A stretch of DNA of 64,000 nucleotides from Nitrospirota bacterium (GTDB taxonomy: Bacteria > Nitrospirota > Nitrospiria > Nitrospirales > Nitrospiraceae): NCBI GenBank assembly GCA_040755395.1, contig JBFMAX010000012.1, positions 62,001 through 126,000 of the forward strand, in the 5' to 3' direction. Within the stretch, counting starts at the first letter, position 1; each line of letters begins with the position of its first letter. The translations under genes were made by a program, and so were the position numbers. The notes under the pieces were generated by a model. The model was not told the origin of the DNA. It was given only the letters and a program-made list of their open reading frames with translations, and ran no database searches. Below are positions 33,828-41,711 of the stretch, one piece after another.

Positions 33828-34586
33828 GTGACGAGCCGGATTCAGGTCGTCTTTTTCGATGCGGCCGGGACGCTGTTCCGCGTCAAGGGCTCGGTCGCCG
33901 AGATCTATCTCCGGTACGCGGAGAAATACGGAGTGAAGCGGACGGGTGAGACGCTGGCCGCCGTAAAGGCCGCATTCGCGCGGGCGTTTCAGGAAGCGCC
34001 GCCGCCGGTGTTCGCCGCCGCCGATCCTGCGGAAATCAAACAATGCGAACGGATGTGGTGGTTCGACATCGTCCATAATGTGTTCTACCGGGTCGGGATG
34101 TTCGAAGGATTCGACGACTATTTCGATGAAATCTTCCAGGCCTTCGATGGGCCGGAGTGTTGGACGCTCTACCCGGAGACGCTCGGCGTGCTCAAAGAAT
34201 TGAAAGGACGCGGGTACGAATTGGGGATTGTATCCAATTTCGATTCGCGGCTGTTCAACGTGTTGAGAGGGTTGCGGATCGCCGATCTGTTCGACACGGT
34301 GACGATTTCGAGCCTTGCTCACGCCGCCAAGCCGTCGGCCAGAATTTTTCGTGTCGCGCTGGACAAGCATGCGGCCGATCCGGGCGAAGCGCTGCATGTC
34401 GGTGACAGTCTGACCGAGGATGTTCAAGCAGCAAGGGCGGCCGGACTTTGGGCGTTCCACCTCCAACGAGACAGGCCGGAAGGCGATCGGCCGGACGGCA
34501 CCGACGCGCGGCGGCTGACGATCGCCGGTCTCGATGAACTTCCCACCCTGTTGCCCGGCTTGTCGCCGGCTCCCGATTCGCGATAG
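33828..34586 (+). CDS. HAD-superfamily hydrolase (HAD-IA)
   Basis: A 252-residue phosphatase-like protein. Motif I is VVFFDAAGTLF with the nucleophile Asp near residue 10, motif II is GIVSNFDSR, motif III the Lys in AAKPSARIF, and motif IV HVGDSLTEDVQAARAAG. The helical cap lies between residues 20 and 100, as in HDHD3/REG-2-like members. The start is a GTG with CGGAGGA 11 bases upstream. The substrate cannot be told from sequence. The gene is convergent with the GNAT gene. Confidence 0.85.
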   Translation: MTSRIQVVFFDAAGTLFRVKGSVAEIYLRYAEKYGVKRTGETLAAVKAAFARAFQEAPPPVFAAADPAEIKQCERMWWFDIVHNVFYRVGMFEGFDDYFDEIFQAFDGPECWTLYPETLGVLKELKGRGYELGIVSNFDSRLFNVLRGLRIADLFDTVTISSLAHAAKPSARIFRVALDKHAADPGEALHVGDSLTEDVQAARAAGLWAFHLQRDRPEGDRPDGTDARRLTIAGLDELPTLLPGLSPAPDSR

Positions 34587-34612
34587 CGAAGCCGCCCGAA
34601 TCGCCCGCGGCG

Positions 34613-35308
34613 TCATCCTGTTCTGGTGTCTCGTTGGAATCGCGGATCGCGCCCAAGATAATCTTCCGGCTTCGCCACCCGCTCATTGATCCATTCAATC
34701 ACCGCGACATGTCCCAAGCTTTCGGGATCGTTCGGGAGATAATCGGGAACGACCGCTAGGACATGAAATCCCATTTTGAGTTGGAACGAGAGGGTGGGAT
34801 CGGTAAGTTCTCCTTGCAGAACGGCAAGGACATAGTCTTCGGCGCTCATCCGGTCGGCGTAACGGTGGTATCCCCGCAAACGGGCGCCGGCTCGAACGCG
34901 CAGCAGCTTCAGGCGGGTCACTACGTCGCGTCTGGCATGATAGAGCGCGGTTCCGATCCCGCGATGTTGCAGGGAAGGCCGCACCATGACTTCCGCGCCG
35001 TAGAGCGTTCGCCCTCGCTCCGGATCGTGATTCGTGAACATTCCGTTGGCCGTAAAATCCCGCCAGGACTGCCGCACGTCATAGTCGTCCCACAGGATGA
35101 TCAGGCTCGCGGCCATGCCGACGACCTCGTCCGTTCCGGCTTCGACGGCGACCAGTTGACCTTCCGGAAACACGCGAAGGTGTGAGGTCAACTGCGCGGC
35201 GGTCCAGGGAGGGCCCAACGGGTAGACCAGCTTCGACAACTCGATGATCTGAGGAATGTCGGCCGGCTGCGTGGTGCGGACCGCGATGGGTCCCGGCGTC
35301 GGGCTCAC
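34613..35308 (-). CDS. GNAT-family N-acetyltransferase
   Basis: A 231-residue GNAT protein. ADIPQIIELSKLVYPLG is the first helix, the central VEAGTDEVVGMAASLI is the strand pair, and VRPSLQHRGIGTALYHARRDVV is the acetyl-CoA-binding motif (R-x-x-G-x-G/A). It overlaps the preceding carbon-nitrogen hydrolase gene by 4 bases. In many bacteria these two domains are fused in one protein of GNAT plus nitrilase type, so they probably act as a pair. The acceptor is unknown. Confidence 0.82.
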   Translation of the reverse strand: MSPTPGPIAVRTTQPADIPQIIELSKLVYPLGPPWTAAQLTSHLRVFPEGQLVAVEAGTDEVVGMAASLIILWDDYDVRQSWRDFTANGMFTNHDPERGRTLYGAEVMVRPSLQHRGIGTALYHARRDVVTRLKLLRVRAGARLRGYHRYADRMSAEDYVLAVLQGELTDPTLSFQLKMGFHVLAVVPDYLPNDPESLGHVAVIEWINERVAKPEDYLGRDPRFQRDTRTG

Positions 35309-36192
35309 AATCGGACCACTTCCGGCTTATCGGCGATCTGAAGGGAGTGGTGGCTGTCCAGGAGCGGCAGCACCGTGCCGAACGACCGACTTTGCCGGAT
35401 CGTCTCCAGGTTCAAGTCGCCGATCACCATCATTTCCTGATTAGGATGACCTTCGGCGAGAATGCCGTCTCGAGCGAAGGAGAAATCGCTCGGGGTCAGG
35501 ATCGACGCCTGGCCGTAGTTCAGACTCACGGCCGGCACCATCGGGAGAGAACCCACGGTGCACGACTGGATCACGTACATCTGGTTCTCGATCGCGCGGG
35601 CCTGGGCGCAGTATCGGACGCGCAGAAACCCCTGCCGCTCGTCGGTACAGCTCGGCACCACCAGGATGTGCGCGCCCTCGCGCCCGGCGGCGCGGGCGAT
35701 TTCCGGGAATTCCACGTCGTAACAGATCGTGATGGCCAATCGTCCGAACGCCGTGTCGAAGATGCGGAATGTGGACCGGGCCGATACGTTCCATTCGTCT
35801 CTTTCGAAGCGGGTCATGTGGAGCTTACCTTGGACTCCGTGGGTTCCCGACGGGCTGAAGATGAAGCTGTCGTTGTAGACCCGATCAGAGCCGTCGTCCA
35901 GGACCGGAATCGTCCCGGCGACGATGTAGATCCGATTCGCGACGGCCAGCGCCTTCATCAAGTCGAGAAAACGCGGCGCCTGCCGGGCCAGATCGCGGAC
36001 CTGCTCACGGATCGGTTTCTTGACGTCGCCGAGCGTGAGGAGTTGAACGGTGAAGTACTCCGGAAACACGAGCAAATGAACTTTGTAGTCCGCCGCCGTT
36101 TCGACCAGCGCCGTGACCTGATCGCGGAACTGCTCGAAAGTCTGCACGGGGCGAATGAAGTATTGCAGCGAGGCGACGCGAATGCTCTGCAT
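35305..36192 (-). CDS. Carbon-nitrogen hydrolase (nitrilase superfamily)
   Basis: A 295-residue nitrilase-fold amidohydrolase. The catalytic triad is visible: Glu45 in LLVFPEYF, Lys123 in GKLHMTRFE, and Cys157 in ITICYDVEFPE. VVPSCTDERQG is a further family motif. Starts MQSIRVASLQYF, which fits the conserved first strand; a longer open frame upstream has no support. It is translationally coupled to the GNAT gene by a 4-base overlap, matching the fused GNAT/nitrilase proteins known elsewhere. The amide substrate is not evident. Confidence 0.88.
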   Translation of the reverse strand: MQSIRVASLQYFIRPVQTFEQFRDQVTALVETAADYKVHLLVFPEYFTVQLLTLGDVKKPIREQVRDLARQAPRFLDLMKALAVANRIYIVAGTIPVLDDGSDRVYNDSFIFSPSGTHGVQGKLHMTRFERDEWNVSARSTFRIFDTAFGRLAITICYDVEFPEIARAAGREGAHILVVPSCTDERQGFLRVRYCAQARAIENQMYVIQSCTVGSLPMVPAVSLNYGQASILTPSDFSFARDGILAEGHPNQEMMVIGDLNLETIRQSRSFGTVLPLLDSHHSLQIADKPEVVRL

Positions 36193-36351
36193 GGTGTCGG
36201 AGGTGCGGGCGAGCGGGCATGAACACAACCACCGTCAGCCCGGGATGCGGCTACCATAGCGGACGTGTGCCGGAAAGTCCAGGTACCGGAGCATCGCCGG
36301 GCGCGGACCATTGCAGGATCGAGAGCACTGGGCAGAGGCAGCCAAAAGCGC

Positions 36352-36371
36352 TCATGAATAATGCGCGCTAG
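36352..36371. repeat. Possible single end of the CTAG-abutting palindromic element
   Basis: The string TGAATAAT-G-CGCGCTAG here resembles the right end of the element at 21.98 kb (TGAATAAT-C-CGGGCTAG) and, like it, ends on the TAG stop codon of a minus-strand gene. No matching left end is seen upstream, so it may be a remnant or chance. Confidence 0.3.
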
Positions 36372-37096
36372 AGCAGGCGAGGAACGATCTCGGCGGCCCG
36401 GCCCTGGATGGAGACATCGACCATGTCCGCATAAGGCGTCGGATCCCGATTGATCTCGACGACATAGGCGCCCCTCTCTTTGGCCAGGGGGCCGAACATG
36501 GCGGCGGGGTAGACCAGACCGGATGTGCCGATGATCAGAAAGATGTCGCAAGCCTGTGCGGCGGCGTAGCTTCGATGCAAGGGCCCTTCAGGCAGCGCTT
36601 CGCCGAACCACACGATGTGCGGGCGCAGTAAACCGCCGCACGCGGCGCAGGAGGGGAGGATCGCAATGGGCACGTCCCGGTTTTCCGACACGACGCCGCA
36701 CTCGGTGCACCGAACGCTCCAGATATTACCGTGGAGCTCGGACAGCTTGCAGGACCCCGCCGCACGATGCAGGCCGTCCACATTTTGGGTGATCAACCAG
36801 AATTGCTGGAACCGCTGTTCCATCTCGGCCAACGTGTAATGGGCGGGATTGGGCTGCTTGGTCGCGATCAGTTCCCGCCGCCAGTTGTACCACTCCCAGA
36901 CCAGGCGGGGGTCGCGCGCGAAGGCTTCCGGCGTGGCAAGGTCTTCCGCCTTGAAGTTCCTCCAGAGACCGTCGGCGCCGCGGAAAGTGGGCACGCCGCT
37001 GTCCGCGGAGATACCGGCGCCGGTGAGCACGGTGACTGAACGGGCCGAAGCCAGACGCGCTTTCGCTTCATGGATCTTCGAATCATGGGACGACAT
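36368..37096 (-). CDS. cobB: SIRT5-like NAD-dependent deacylase
   Basis: A 242-residue class III sirtuin. VTVLTGAGISADSGVPTFRG is the NAD-binding motif, QNVDGLHRAAG has the catalytic His, and the zinc site is C-x2-C in RCTECG and C-x2-C in SCAACGG. WEWYNWRRELI contains the Tyr and Arg that in CobB/SIRT5 favour succinyl and malonyl lysine. The start is the ATG at 37096; TATAAT lies 6 bases upstream of it (37108 to 37103), so the mRNA is probably leaderless. It is divergent from the ketopantoate reductase gene. Confidence 0.93.
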   Translation of the reverse strand: MSSHDSKIHEAKARLASARSVTVLTGAGISADSGVPTFRGADGLWRNFKAEDLATPEAFARDPRLVWEWYNWRRELIATKQPNPAHYTLAEMEQRFQQFWLITQNVDGLHRAAGSCKLSELHGNIWSVRCTECGVVSENRDVPIAILPSCAACGGLLRPHIVWFGEALPEGPLHRSYAAAQACDIFLIIGTSGLVYPAAMFGPLAKERGAYVVEINRDPTPYADMVDVSIQGRAAEIVPRLL

Positions 37097-37102
37097 GCGG
37101 GC

Positions 37103-37144
37103 ATTATACGTCACTTTTTCGGACCGAAACGGACGTGCTATAGT
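37103..37144. promoter_or_regulatory. Divergent promoters around a TTTCGG-A-CCGAAA palindrome
   Basis: Minus strand: TATAAT (37108 to 37103) ends 6 bases before the sirtuin ATG. Plus strand: TATAGT (37139-37144) serves the gene at 37247. Between them lies the perfect palindrome TTTCGGACCGAAA (37117-37129), placed at the -35 position of both. The same palindrome and the TGCTATAGTG string occur at the deoB promoter. Confidence 0.5.
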
Positions 37145-37155
37145 GGCCGTGGGCG

Positions 37156-37226
37156 GTCGGCGCTCAGCCTGAGGCCTGTTTTTCGGTGAGCTTCTCGCCT
37201 GCTCGTCGCGACAGGTGAGCGCCGAC
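37156..37226 (+). promoter_or_regulatory. Leader hairpin upstream of the panE-like gene
   Basis: GTCGGCGCTCA (37156-37166) and TGAGCGCCGAC (37216-37226) form a perfect 11-base-pair stem enclosing about 49 bases, inside the predicted 95-base leader. AGGGGG just before the ATG is the ribosome binding site. No known riboswitch class is recognised. Confidence 0.4.
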
Positions 37227-37246
37227 GGCCGGATGCGGAGGGGGTC

Positions 37247-38593
37247 ATGGAACAGATCATGATGGTGGGCGCCGGGGCAGTCGGCGGATTTTTCGGCGCT
37301 CATCTGGCGAAGACCAATCCGAACGTGTCCTTTCTGCTGCGGCCCAGGACGCTGCAGGCCGTGAAGGAACGCGGCCTGACGATTCGGAGCGCCGCCGGGA
37401 CGTTCACGGTCACCCCCATGGCCGCGTCCGATCCCCGAGCGTTACCGAGACCCGACTTCGTGATCCTTTCTGTGAAAGCCTACGATCTGGACGAGGTGAT
37501 GAGTCAGCTCGAATCGGTCGTCACGGAACGAACCGTCTTCCTCACTCTCCAGAACGGAGTCGATGCGGAGGATCGGATCATCGAACGGCTGAAACGGGAC
37601 TGCGTCGTCGGCGGGGTCGCCTTCATCTATGCGAAAATCGCCGAGCCGGGTGTCATCGATCATTACAAGAAGGGCGCCGTGGCGATCGGGGAACTCATGG
37701 GGCACAGGAGCCAGCGTGTGCTTCGGATTGCGGACCTGTTCGCCCAAGCCGGGATTCCCTGCCAGATTGTGGACGACATTCGGCGGAGCAAATGGGAAAA
37801 GATGTGCTGGAACTGCGTCTTCAATCCGTTGACCGTCATCATCAACGATCGGGTGGCCAAGGCGCTGGAACATCCGGAAATGCTCGACGTGATCCGTCAC
37901 ATCGTGGGAGAAGTCGCTGCGGTCTCGGCAGGCTGCAAGGTGACGTTGGCCCCGGATATGGCGGACCGGGTGGTGAAGTGGACACAGGAGATTCGAGACA
38001 TTCATACCTCCATGTACGACGATTGGAAAGCCGGTCGGCGGACGGAGATCGATTATTTGAACGGATACGTGGCGCGGCGAGGACGGGAGCTGGGCATTCC
38101 CACGCCCCTCAACGACGCGTTGACGGCGATGATCAAGACCATTACGGAAAAGGAGAGAAGCGGGCCGGACGTGTTGCGGATCGATGGAGCCGTCCTTCAA
38201 CCCGTGATGCTGGACCGGGCGTCGTTGGCGGCGTTGCCGGCCGAGCATCACATCCACGATCTCAGCGCGCTGCTGCCGGGGACGAAAGGGAAAGGGATCA
38301 GGGTGAAGGGTCTTCTCGACGTGCCGGCGCTGGCCGTCGACGCCGACCACGTCACGTTCCATTCTCAGGACGGGCAGTTCGCCGCGAGCCTGACGCTCGC
38401 GCAAGCGATCGAGCACGGGGTGCTCGTGTATGAGGTTGATGGAGCTCCGCTGCCGGCGTCGAAAGGGGGGCCCTTCCGCCTGGTGGTGCCGGGACTGGGC
38501 GATCTCTGCGCCAATGTGAAAGGGGTGGCCCGTATCGAACTGACCCGGGGGCCGGGAAGAGATACGCGGCCGTCGGTGAAGCGACATTGTTGA
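37247..38593 (+). CDS. Ketopantoate reductase with C-terminal SUOX-like domain
   Basis: A 448-residue protein, about 140 longer than PanE. Residues 1-305 are a 2-dehydropantoate 2-reductase: MMVGAGAVGGFFGAHLA (NADP site), KAYDLDEVM, LQNGVDAED, a Lys in RRSKWEKMCWNCVFNPLT, and a C-terminal helical domain with EIDYLNGYV. In the family the enzyme makes pantoate for coenzyme A. Residues about 306-448 resemble the C-terminal part of the sulfite-oxidase-type molybdopterin domain (VYEVDGAPLPASKGGPFRLVVPG, then ANVKGVARIEL), without the Mo-ligand Cys region. The fusion is unusual. It could be a PanE-like dehydrogenase of other function. Confidence 0.75.
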   Translation: MEQIMMVGAGAVGGFFGAHLAKTNPNVSFLLRPRTLQAVKERGLTIRSAAGTFTVTPMAASDPRALPRPDFVILSVKAYDLDEVMSQLESVVTERTVFLTLQNGVDAEDRIIERLKRDCVVGGVAFIYAKIAEPGVIDHYKKGAVAIGELMGHRSQRVLRIADLFAQAGIPCQIVDDIRRSKWEKMCWNCVFNPLTVIINDRVAKALEHPEMLDVIRHIVGEVAAVSAGCKVTLAPDMADRVVKWTQEIRDIHTSMYDDWKAGRRTEIDYLNGYVARRGRELGIPTPLNDALTAMIKTITEKERSGPDVLRIDGAVLQPVMLDRASLAALPAEHHIHDLSALLPGTKGKGIRVKGLLDVPALAVDADHVTFHSQDGQFAASLTLAQAIEHGVLVYEVDGAPLPASKGGPFRLVVPGLGDLCANVKGVARIELTRGPGRDTRPSVKRHC

Positions 38594-40107
38594 TCTTCCC
38601 TCAGCGTCTTTCCCAAGCGGCGACCGGATCTTTCCGTTTGTCCAAATCGCGGTTTCTTTCCGGTCTTCAGTGCCACAAGCGGCTGTATCTGGAAGTTCAC
38701 TCCCCTGAACTGGCGACCGAGCCGGACGAATCGACCCAGGCGATTCTTGACAGAGGCGCTGAAATCGGCGAACTGGCCCGTCGCCGTTTTCCGGGCGGTG
38801 TCCTGGTTGAAGCGGACCATCGTCGCGTGACGGAAGCCCTGTCGCGAACCGACGAATTGCTGACCGATCCGGCCGTTCCGGCGATTTTTGAGGGCGCCTT
38901 TCGGTTCGAGGATGTGCTGATCCGCGTCGATATTCTGGAACGGCTGGCCGGCGCCCCGTCCCGTCCCGGCGCCTGGCGGCTGATCGAAGTCAAATCCTCT
39001 TCCAGGGTAAAGGATGTCCATGTCGACGACCTGGCCATTCAGGCGTTTGTCTTGCGAGGAGCCGGCATCCGCCCGGTTGAGGCCTGTCTGATGCATGTGA
39101 ACACCCGCTATGTCTACGAAGGAGGCGAGGTCGATCTTGCCCGATTGTTTCTCGTGCAGAATCTTACGGAGCAGGTCGAGAGTCGGCTCAGCGCCATTCC
39201 CGCCAGGTTGGCCGAGATGCGGACCATGTTGACTTCATCGGTTCCTCCGGCGATCGAGCCGGACGGACACTGCCATGCGCCGTACGAATGTCCGTTCTGG
39301 CAGCACTGTACACAGAGCAAACCCGCCCGCTGGATCTTTTACTTGCCCGGCGGGGGACGGACGTTTCAAACACTCGCGCAGGAAGGGATTCAAACCATCG
39401 ACGATATTCCGGACGAATTCAAGCTCTCTTCGATTCAGCGTCGCGTAAAGGACAACGTGGAATGGATAAGTCCTGGGCTCAAGACGGCGCTCGCGACCGT
39501 GCGTTATCCGGTGCATCATCTGGACTTCGAGACGTTCATGCCGGTGGTCCCGAAGTTTCCTCGGACGAGACCCTATCAGGCAATCCCGATCCAGTGGTCC
39601 GATCACATCGAGACGCAAGCGGGCGAGATTCTGCATCATGAATTTCTCAGCGTGGAATCGAAAGACCCTCGCGAAGAACTGGCTGTCGCCCTCCTGGACT
39701 CGTTGGGACGGGAGGGCAGTATCTGCGTGTATTCCAGCTATGAGCGGCAGGTGTTGGAGCAGCTGGCGGAGGCGATTCCGGCGTTGCGACAGGACATCGA
39801 ACGGGTGATCGCCCGCCTCTGGGATCTGCTCGAGGTCATCAAAGCACACTACTATCATCCGGAGTTCCAAGGGTCTTTTTCGATCAAGGCCGTTCTGCCC
39901 GCCGCCGTATCGACGCTGGGCTACGAGGATTTGGAGGTTCGAGACGGTCACATGGCGGCCAGGGTGTACGAGCGGATGATCTTTGAGGAGGCCGATTGGG
40001 TGGAAAAGATGCGGCTGCGGGACGCCTTGCTGCGCTACTGCGCCCGGGATACCTTGGCGATGTTGGAATTGAGGAAGGCGTTGCGGGGCAAAAACCCGAC
40101 GGTCTGA
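38587..40107 (+). CDS. DUF2779/RecB-like nuclease-family protein
   Basis: A 506-residue protein of the DUF2779 type. The N-terminal half starts SKSRFLSGLQCHKRLYLE and has GAFRFEDVLIRVDILE and WRLIEVKSSSRVKDVH, the RecB/Cas4-like nuclease core (Asp, then E-x-K). Cys residues near 215-240 (HCHAPYECPFWQHC), with the early Cys, could bind an iron-sulfur cluster as in Cas4. The C-terminal half has HHLDFETFMP and CARDTLAMLEL, typical of an RNase H-like exonuclease. The start is uncertain: TTG at 38587 overlaps the previous stop, and a TTG at 38638 directly precedes the conserved region. No CRISPR locus is near. Confidence 0.75.
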   Translation: MLIFPQRLSQAATGSFRLSKSRFLSGLQCHKRLYLEVHSPELATEPDESTQAILDRGAEIGELARRRFPGGVLVEADHRRVTEALSRTDELLTDPAVPAIFEGAFRFEDVLIRVDILERLAGAPSRPGAWRLIEVKSSSRVKDVHVDDLAIQAFVLRGAGIRPVEACLMHVNTRYVYEGGEVDLARLFLVQNLTEQVESRLSAIPARLAEMRTMLTSSVPPAIEPDGHCHAPYECPFWQHCTQSKPARWIFYLPGGGRTFQTLAQEGIQTIDDIPDEFKLSSIQRRVKDNVEWISPGLKTALATVRYPVHHLDFETFMPVVPKFPRTRPYQAIPIQWSDHIETQAGEILHHEFLSVESKDPREELAVALLDSLGREGSICVYSSYERQVLEQLAEAIPALRQDIERVIARLWDLLEVIKAHYYHPEFQGSFSIKAVLPAAVSTLGYEDLEVRDGHMAARVYERMIFEEADWVEKMRLRDALLRYCARDTLAMLELRKALRGKNPTV

Positions 40108-40376
40108 CTTGCGGCTAGCCTGTGGAGCGGACTGTCATGCACAAAATCAAGCTGTCTATCCCGTCGGCCATAGTAGTAAGGCCTCAGTAAGGCCTCCGGG
40201 TCGAGCAGGATGGAAGGTGCCGGACTCGATTCTGTCTTTATCCGGTCGCCGAGAACGATTGCATGACTCTCCGTACGAGGAGCGTCATGAAATATGAAGA
40301 ATGCGTGAGGTGCGTGTTCGCGTGCGTCAATGACGAGAAAGCCTAAAAGAGCACGCAGTACGCACGAAGTGCGGTT
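40108..40376. other. Non-coding gap upstream of the PPTase and downstream of tRNA-Ser
   Basis: No gene is convincing here. An 11-base direct repeat (AGTAAGGCCTC) occurs twice around 40178-40200. The minus-strand open frame across this region and the tRNA is a translated tRNA artefact. A weak 5-bp hairpin follows the tRNA on the minus strand. Confidence 0.4.
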
Positions 40377-40464
<88 letters not shown>

Positions 40465-40479
40465 ACCGAGCTTGCTGAG

Positions 40480-40511
40480 CCGGCCGCCGGGCGATTGTTC
40501 CGAGCGGCCGG
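40480..40511. repeat. Short inverted repeat next to tRNA-Ser
   Basis: CCGGCCGC (40480-40487) and GCGGCCGG (40504-40511) form a perfect 8-base-pair stem with a 16-base loop, 16 bases upstream of the tRNA 5' end. No T-tract follows on either strand, so a terminator is unlikely. Role unknown. Confidence 0.4.
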
Positions 40512-40713
40512 AGAGACGACTGTAGGGGCTGAAGCTTATCGTGCGCGTCAGACTTTTGCAATCGGAATGAACGCATGAAACGTGATGAGCACCCGCAAGA
40601 CCAATGGCGGGCCGGCCGTGCTTCCGGTAGGCTGCGGAGCAATCCGAAGCGCGCCTAACCGTGCGCGGCGGACCGATAGCCCGACCTTCTCCATTTTCTG
40701 AACTTCTGGCGCT

Positions 40714-41484
40714 GTGCAGACCGAAGCCTGGCTTGTCCCTCCCGATGTGCCGGTGTTGCAGCCGGGGGAGATTCATGTATGGCGCGCCTCCCTGACGTGT
40801 CCCCCGGAAACCTACGATCGTTTTTGGCGGCTTTTGTCGGCCGATGAACGGGCCAGAGCGGAGCGGCTCATATCCGCTGACCGGCGAGCCCAGCTCATTG
40901 CCGTGCGTGGAATTCTAAGAGCGTTGTTGGGCGGGTATCTGGGGCAAGATCCCGGAACGCTCAGCTTCGGCGCCGGTCCGCAAGGCAAACCCATGCTGCT
41001 TTCCGACCGAAATCCGACCCGCAACCTGCGATTCAACCTGTCGCACTCGCACGAGCATGTGCTCTATGCCTTTGCCTGGGGAAGGGAAGTGGGAATCGAT
41101 GTCGAGCGCATTCGAGAGCACGTCGACGTGCTCAAACTTGCCGAACGGTTCTTTGCGCCGCATGAAGCGTCGGCGCTCCGCGAGCGTTCTCCTGAAGAGC
41201 GGCGGCGGTTGTTCTTTACCTTGTGGGTGTGTCGGGAGGCTTGCCTGAAGGCCTGGGGAACCGGGCTGACTTTTCCGCTCGATCGGTTGGAGGTCGAACT
41301 GATTCCGGAGCAATCGTCCGCGCGCGTCACGATCAAGAAGCCCGGTGTCGAAACCCGGAGTTGCCACGTTCGGTTGTTGCCGTTGGACGGGGGGTACGTG
41401 GGCGCCGTCACAGCGGAAGGCGAGGAATCGCCGCTCCAGTGCTGGCAGTGGGCGGAACCGGAAGGGCCGGATTCTATGAGGTGA
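40714..41484 (+). CDS. 4'-phosphopantetheinyl transferase, Sfp type
   Basis: A 256-residue Sfp-type enzyme. NLRFNLSHSHEHVLYAF and EVGIDVERI (metal-binding Asp-Glu) and FTLWVCREACLKAWGTGL, the W-x-x-K/R-E-A-x-x-KA motif, are all present. It transfers the phosphopantetheine arm from coenzyme A to carrier proteins, converting apo-ACP or peptidyl carrier domains to the active form. It starts at a GTG. No carrier-protein or polyketide genes are nearby, so it may serve fatty-acid ACP or a distant pathway. A palindromic element lies 38 bases downstream. Confidence 0.92.
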   Translation: MQTEAWLVPPDVPVLQPGEIHVWRASLTCPPETYDRFWRLLSADERARAERLISADRRAQLIAVRGILRALLGGYLGQDPGTLSFGAGPQGKPMLLSDRNPTRNLRFNLSHSHEHVLYAFAWGREVGIDVERIREHVDVLKLAERFFAPHEASALRERSPEERRRLFFTLWVCREACLKAWGTGLTFPLDRLEVELIPEQSSARVTIKKPGVETRSCHVRLLPLDGGYVGAVTAEGEESPLQCWQWAEPEGPDSMR

Positions 41485-41522
41485 GTTTGAGGAGGAAAGC
41501 CGCCGGAGGATAGACCGTCAGT

Positions 41523-41711
41523 CTAGGAGCCTGTGCGACATTACCCATTCTGCTATGGCGAACGATGCAGGAGCATCTGCTTTGTTCTCGGCCCCGAAAA
41601 ACCTCAACGTATTCCAGCGAATACGCCTCCGGTTTTTCGGGTCCTGCGGCCGCGCATCTGCTCACGCCTCCTTCGCCTCGCGACGAACGGTAATGTCGGA
41701 CAGGCTCCTAG
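41523..41711. repeat. Palindromic repeat element, copy 2, flanked by CTAG
   Basis: The outer arms (41523-41545 and 41689-41711) are inverted repeats identical at 22 of 23 positions, both including CTAG at the outer end. The centre is a hairpin with CCCGAAAAACC and GGTTTTTCGGG arms and an inner CAACGTATTC / GAATACGCCTCC (41606-41640). The last CTAG contains the TAG stop of tadA. The inner string CAACGTA...TACGCCTCC and the layout match copy 1 at 21.7 kb although the outer arms differ in sequence. No transposase is present. It may be a MITE using CTAG as target, or a structured repeat. Confidence 0.75.

Noticed and set aside
38587-40107. cas4 of a CRISPR system
   Set aside because: The protein is of DUF2779 type with an extra RNase H-like half, and no repeats or other cas genes are in the window.
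40480-40511. Terminator for the tRNA-Ser
   Set aside because: It lies upstream of the tRNA on the minus strand and has no T-tract.
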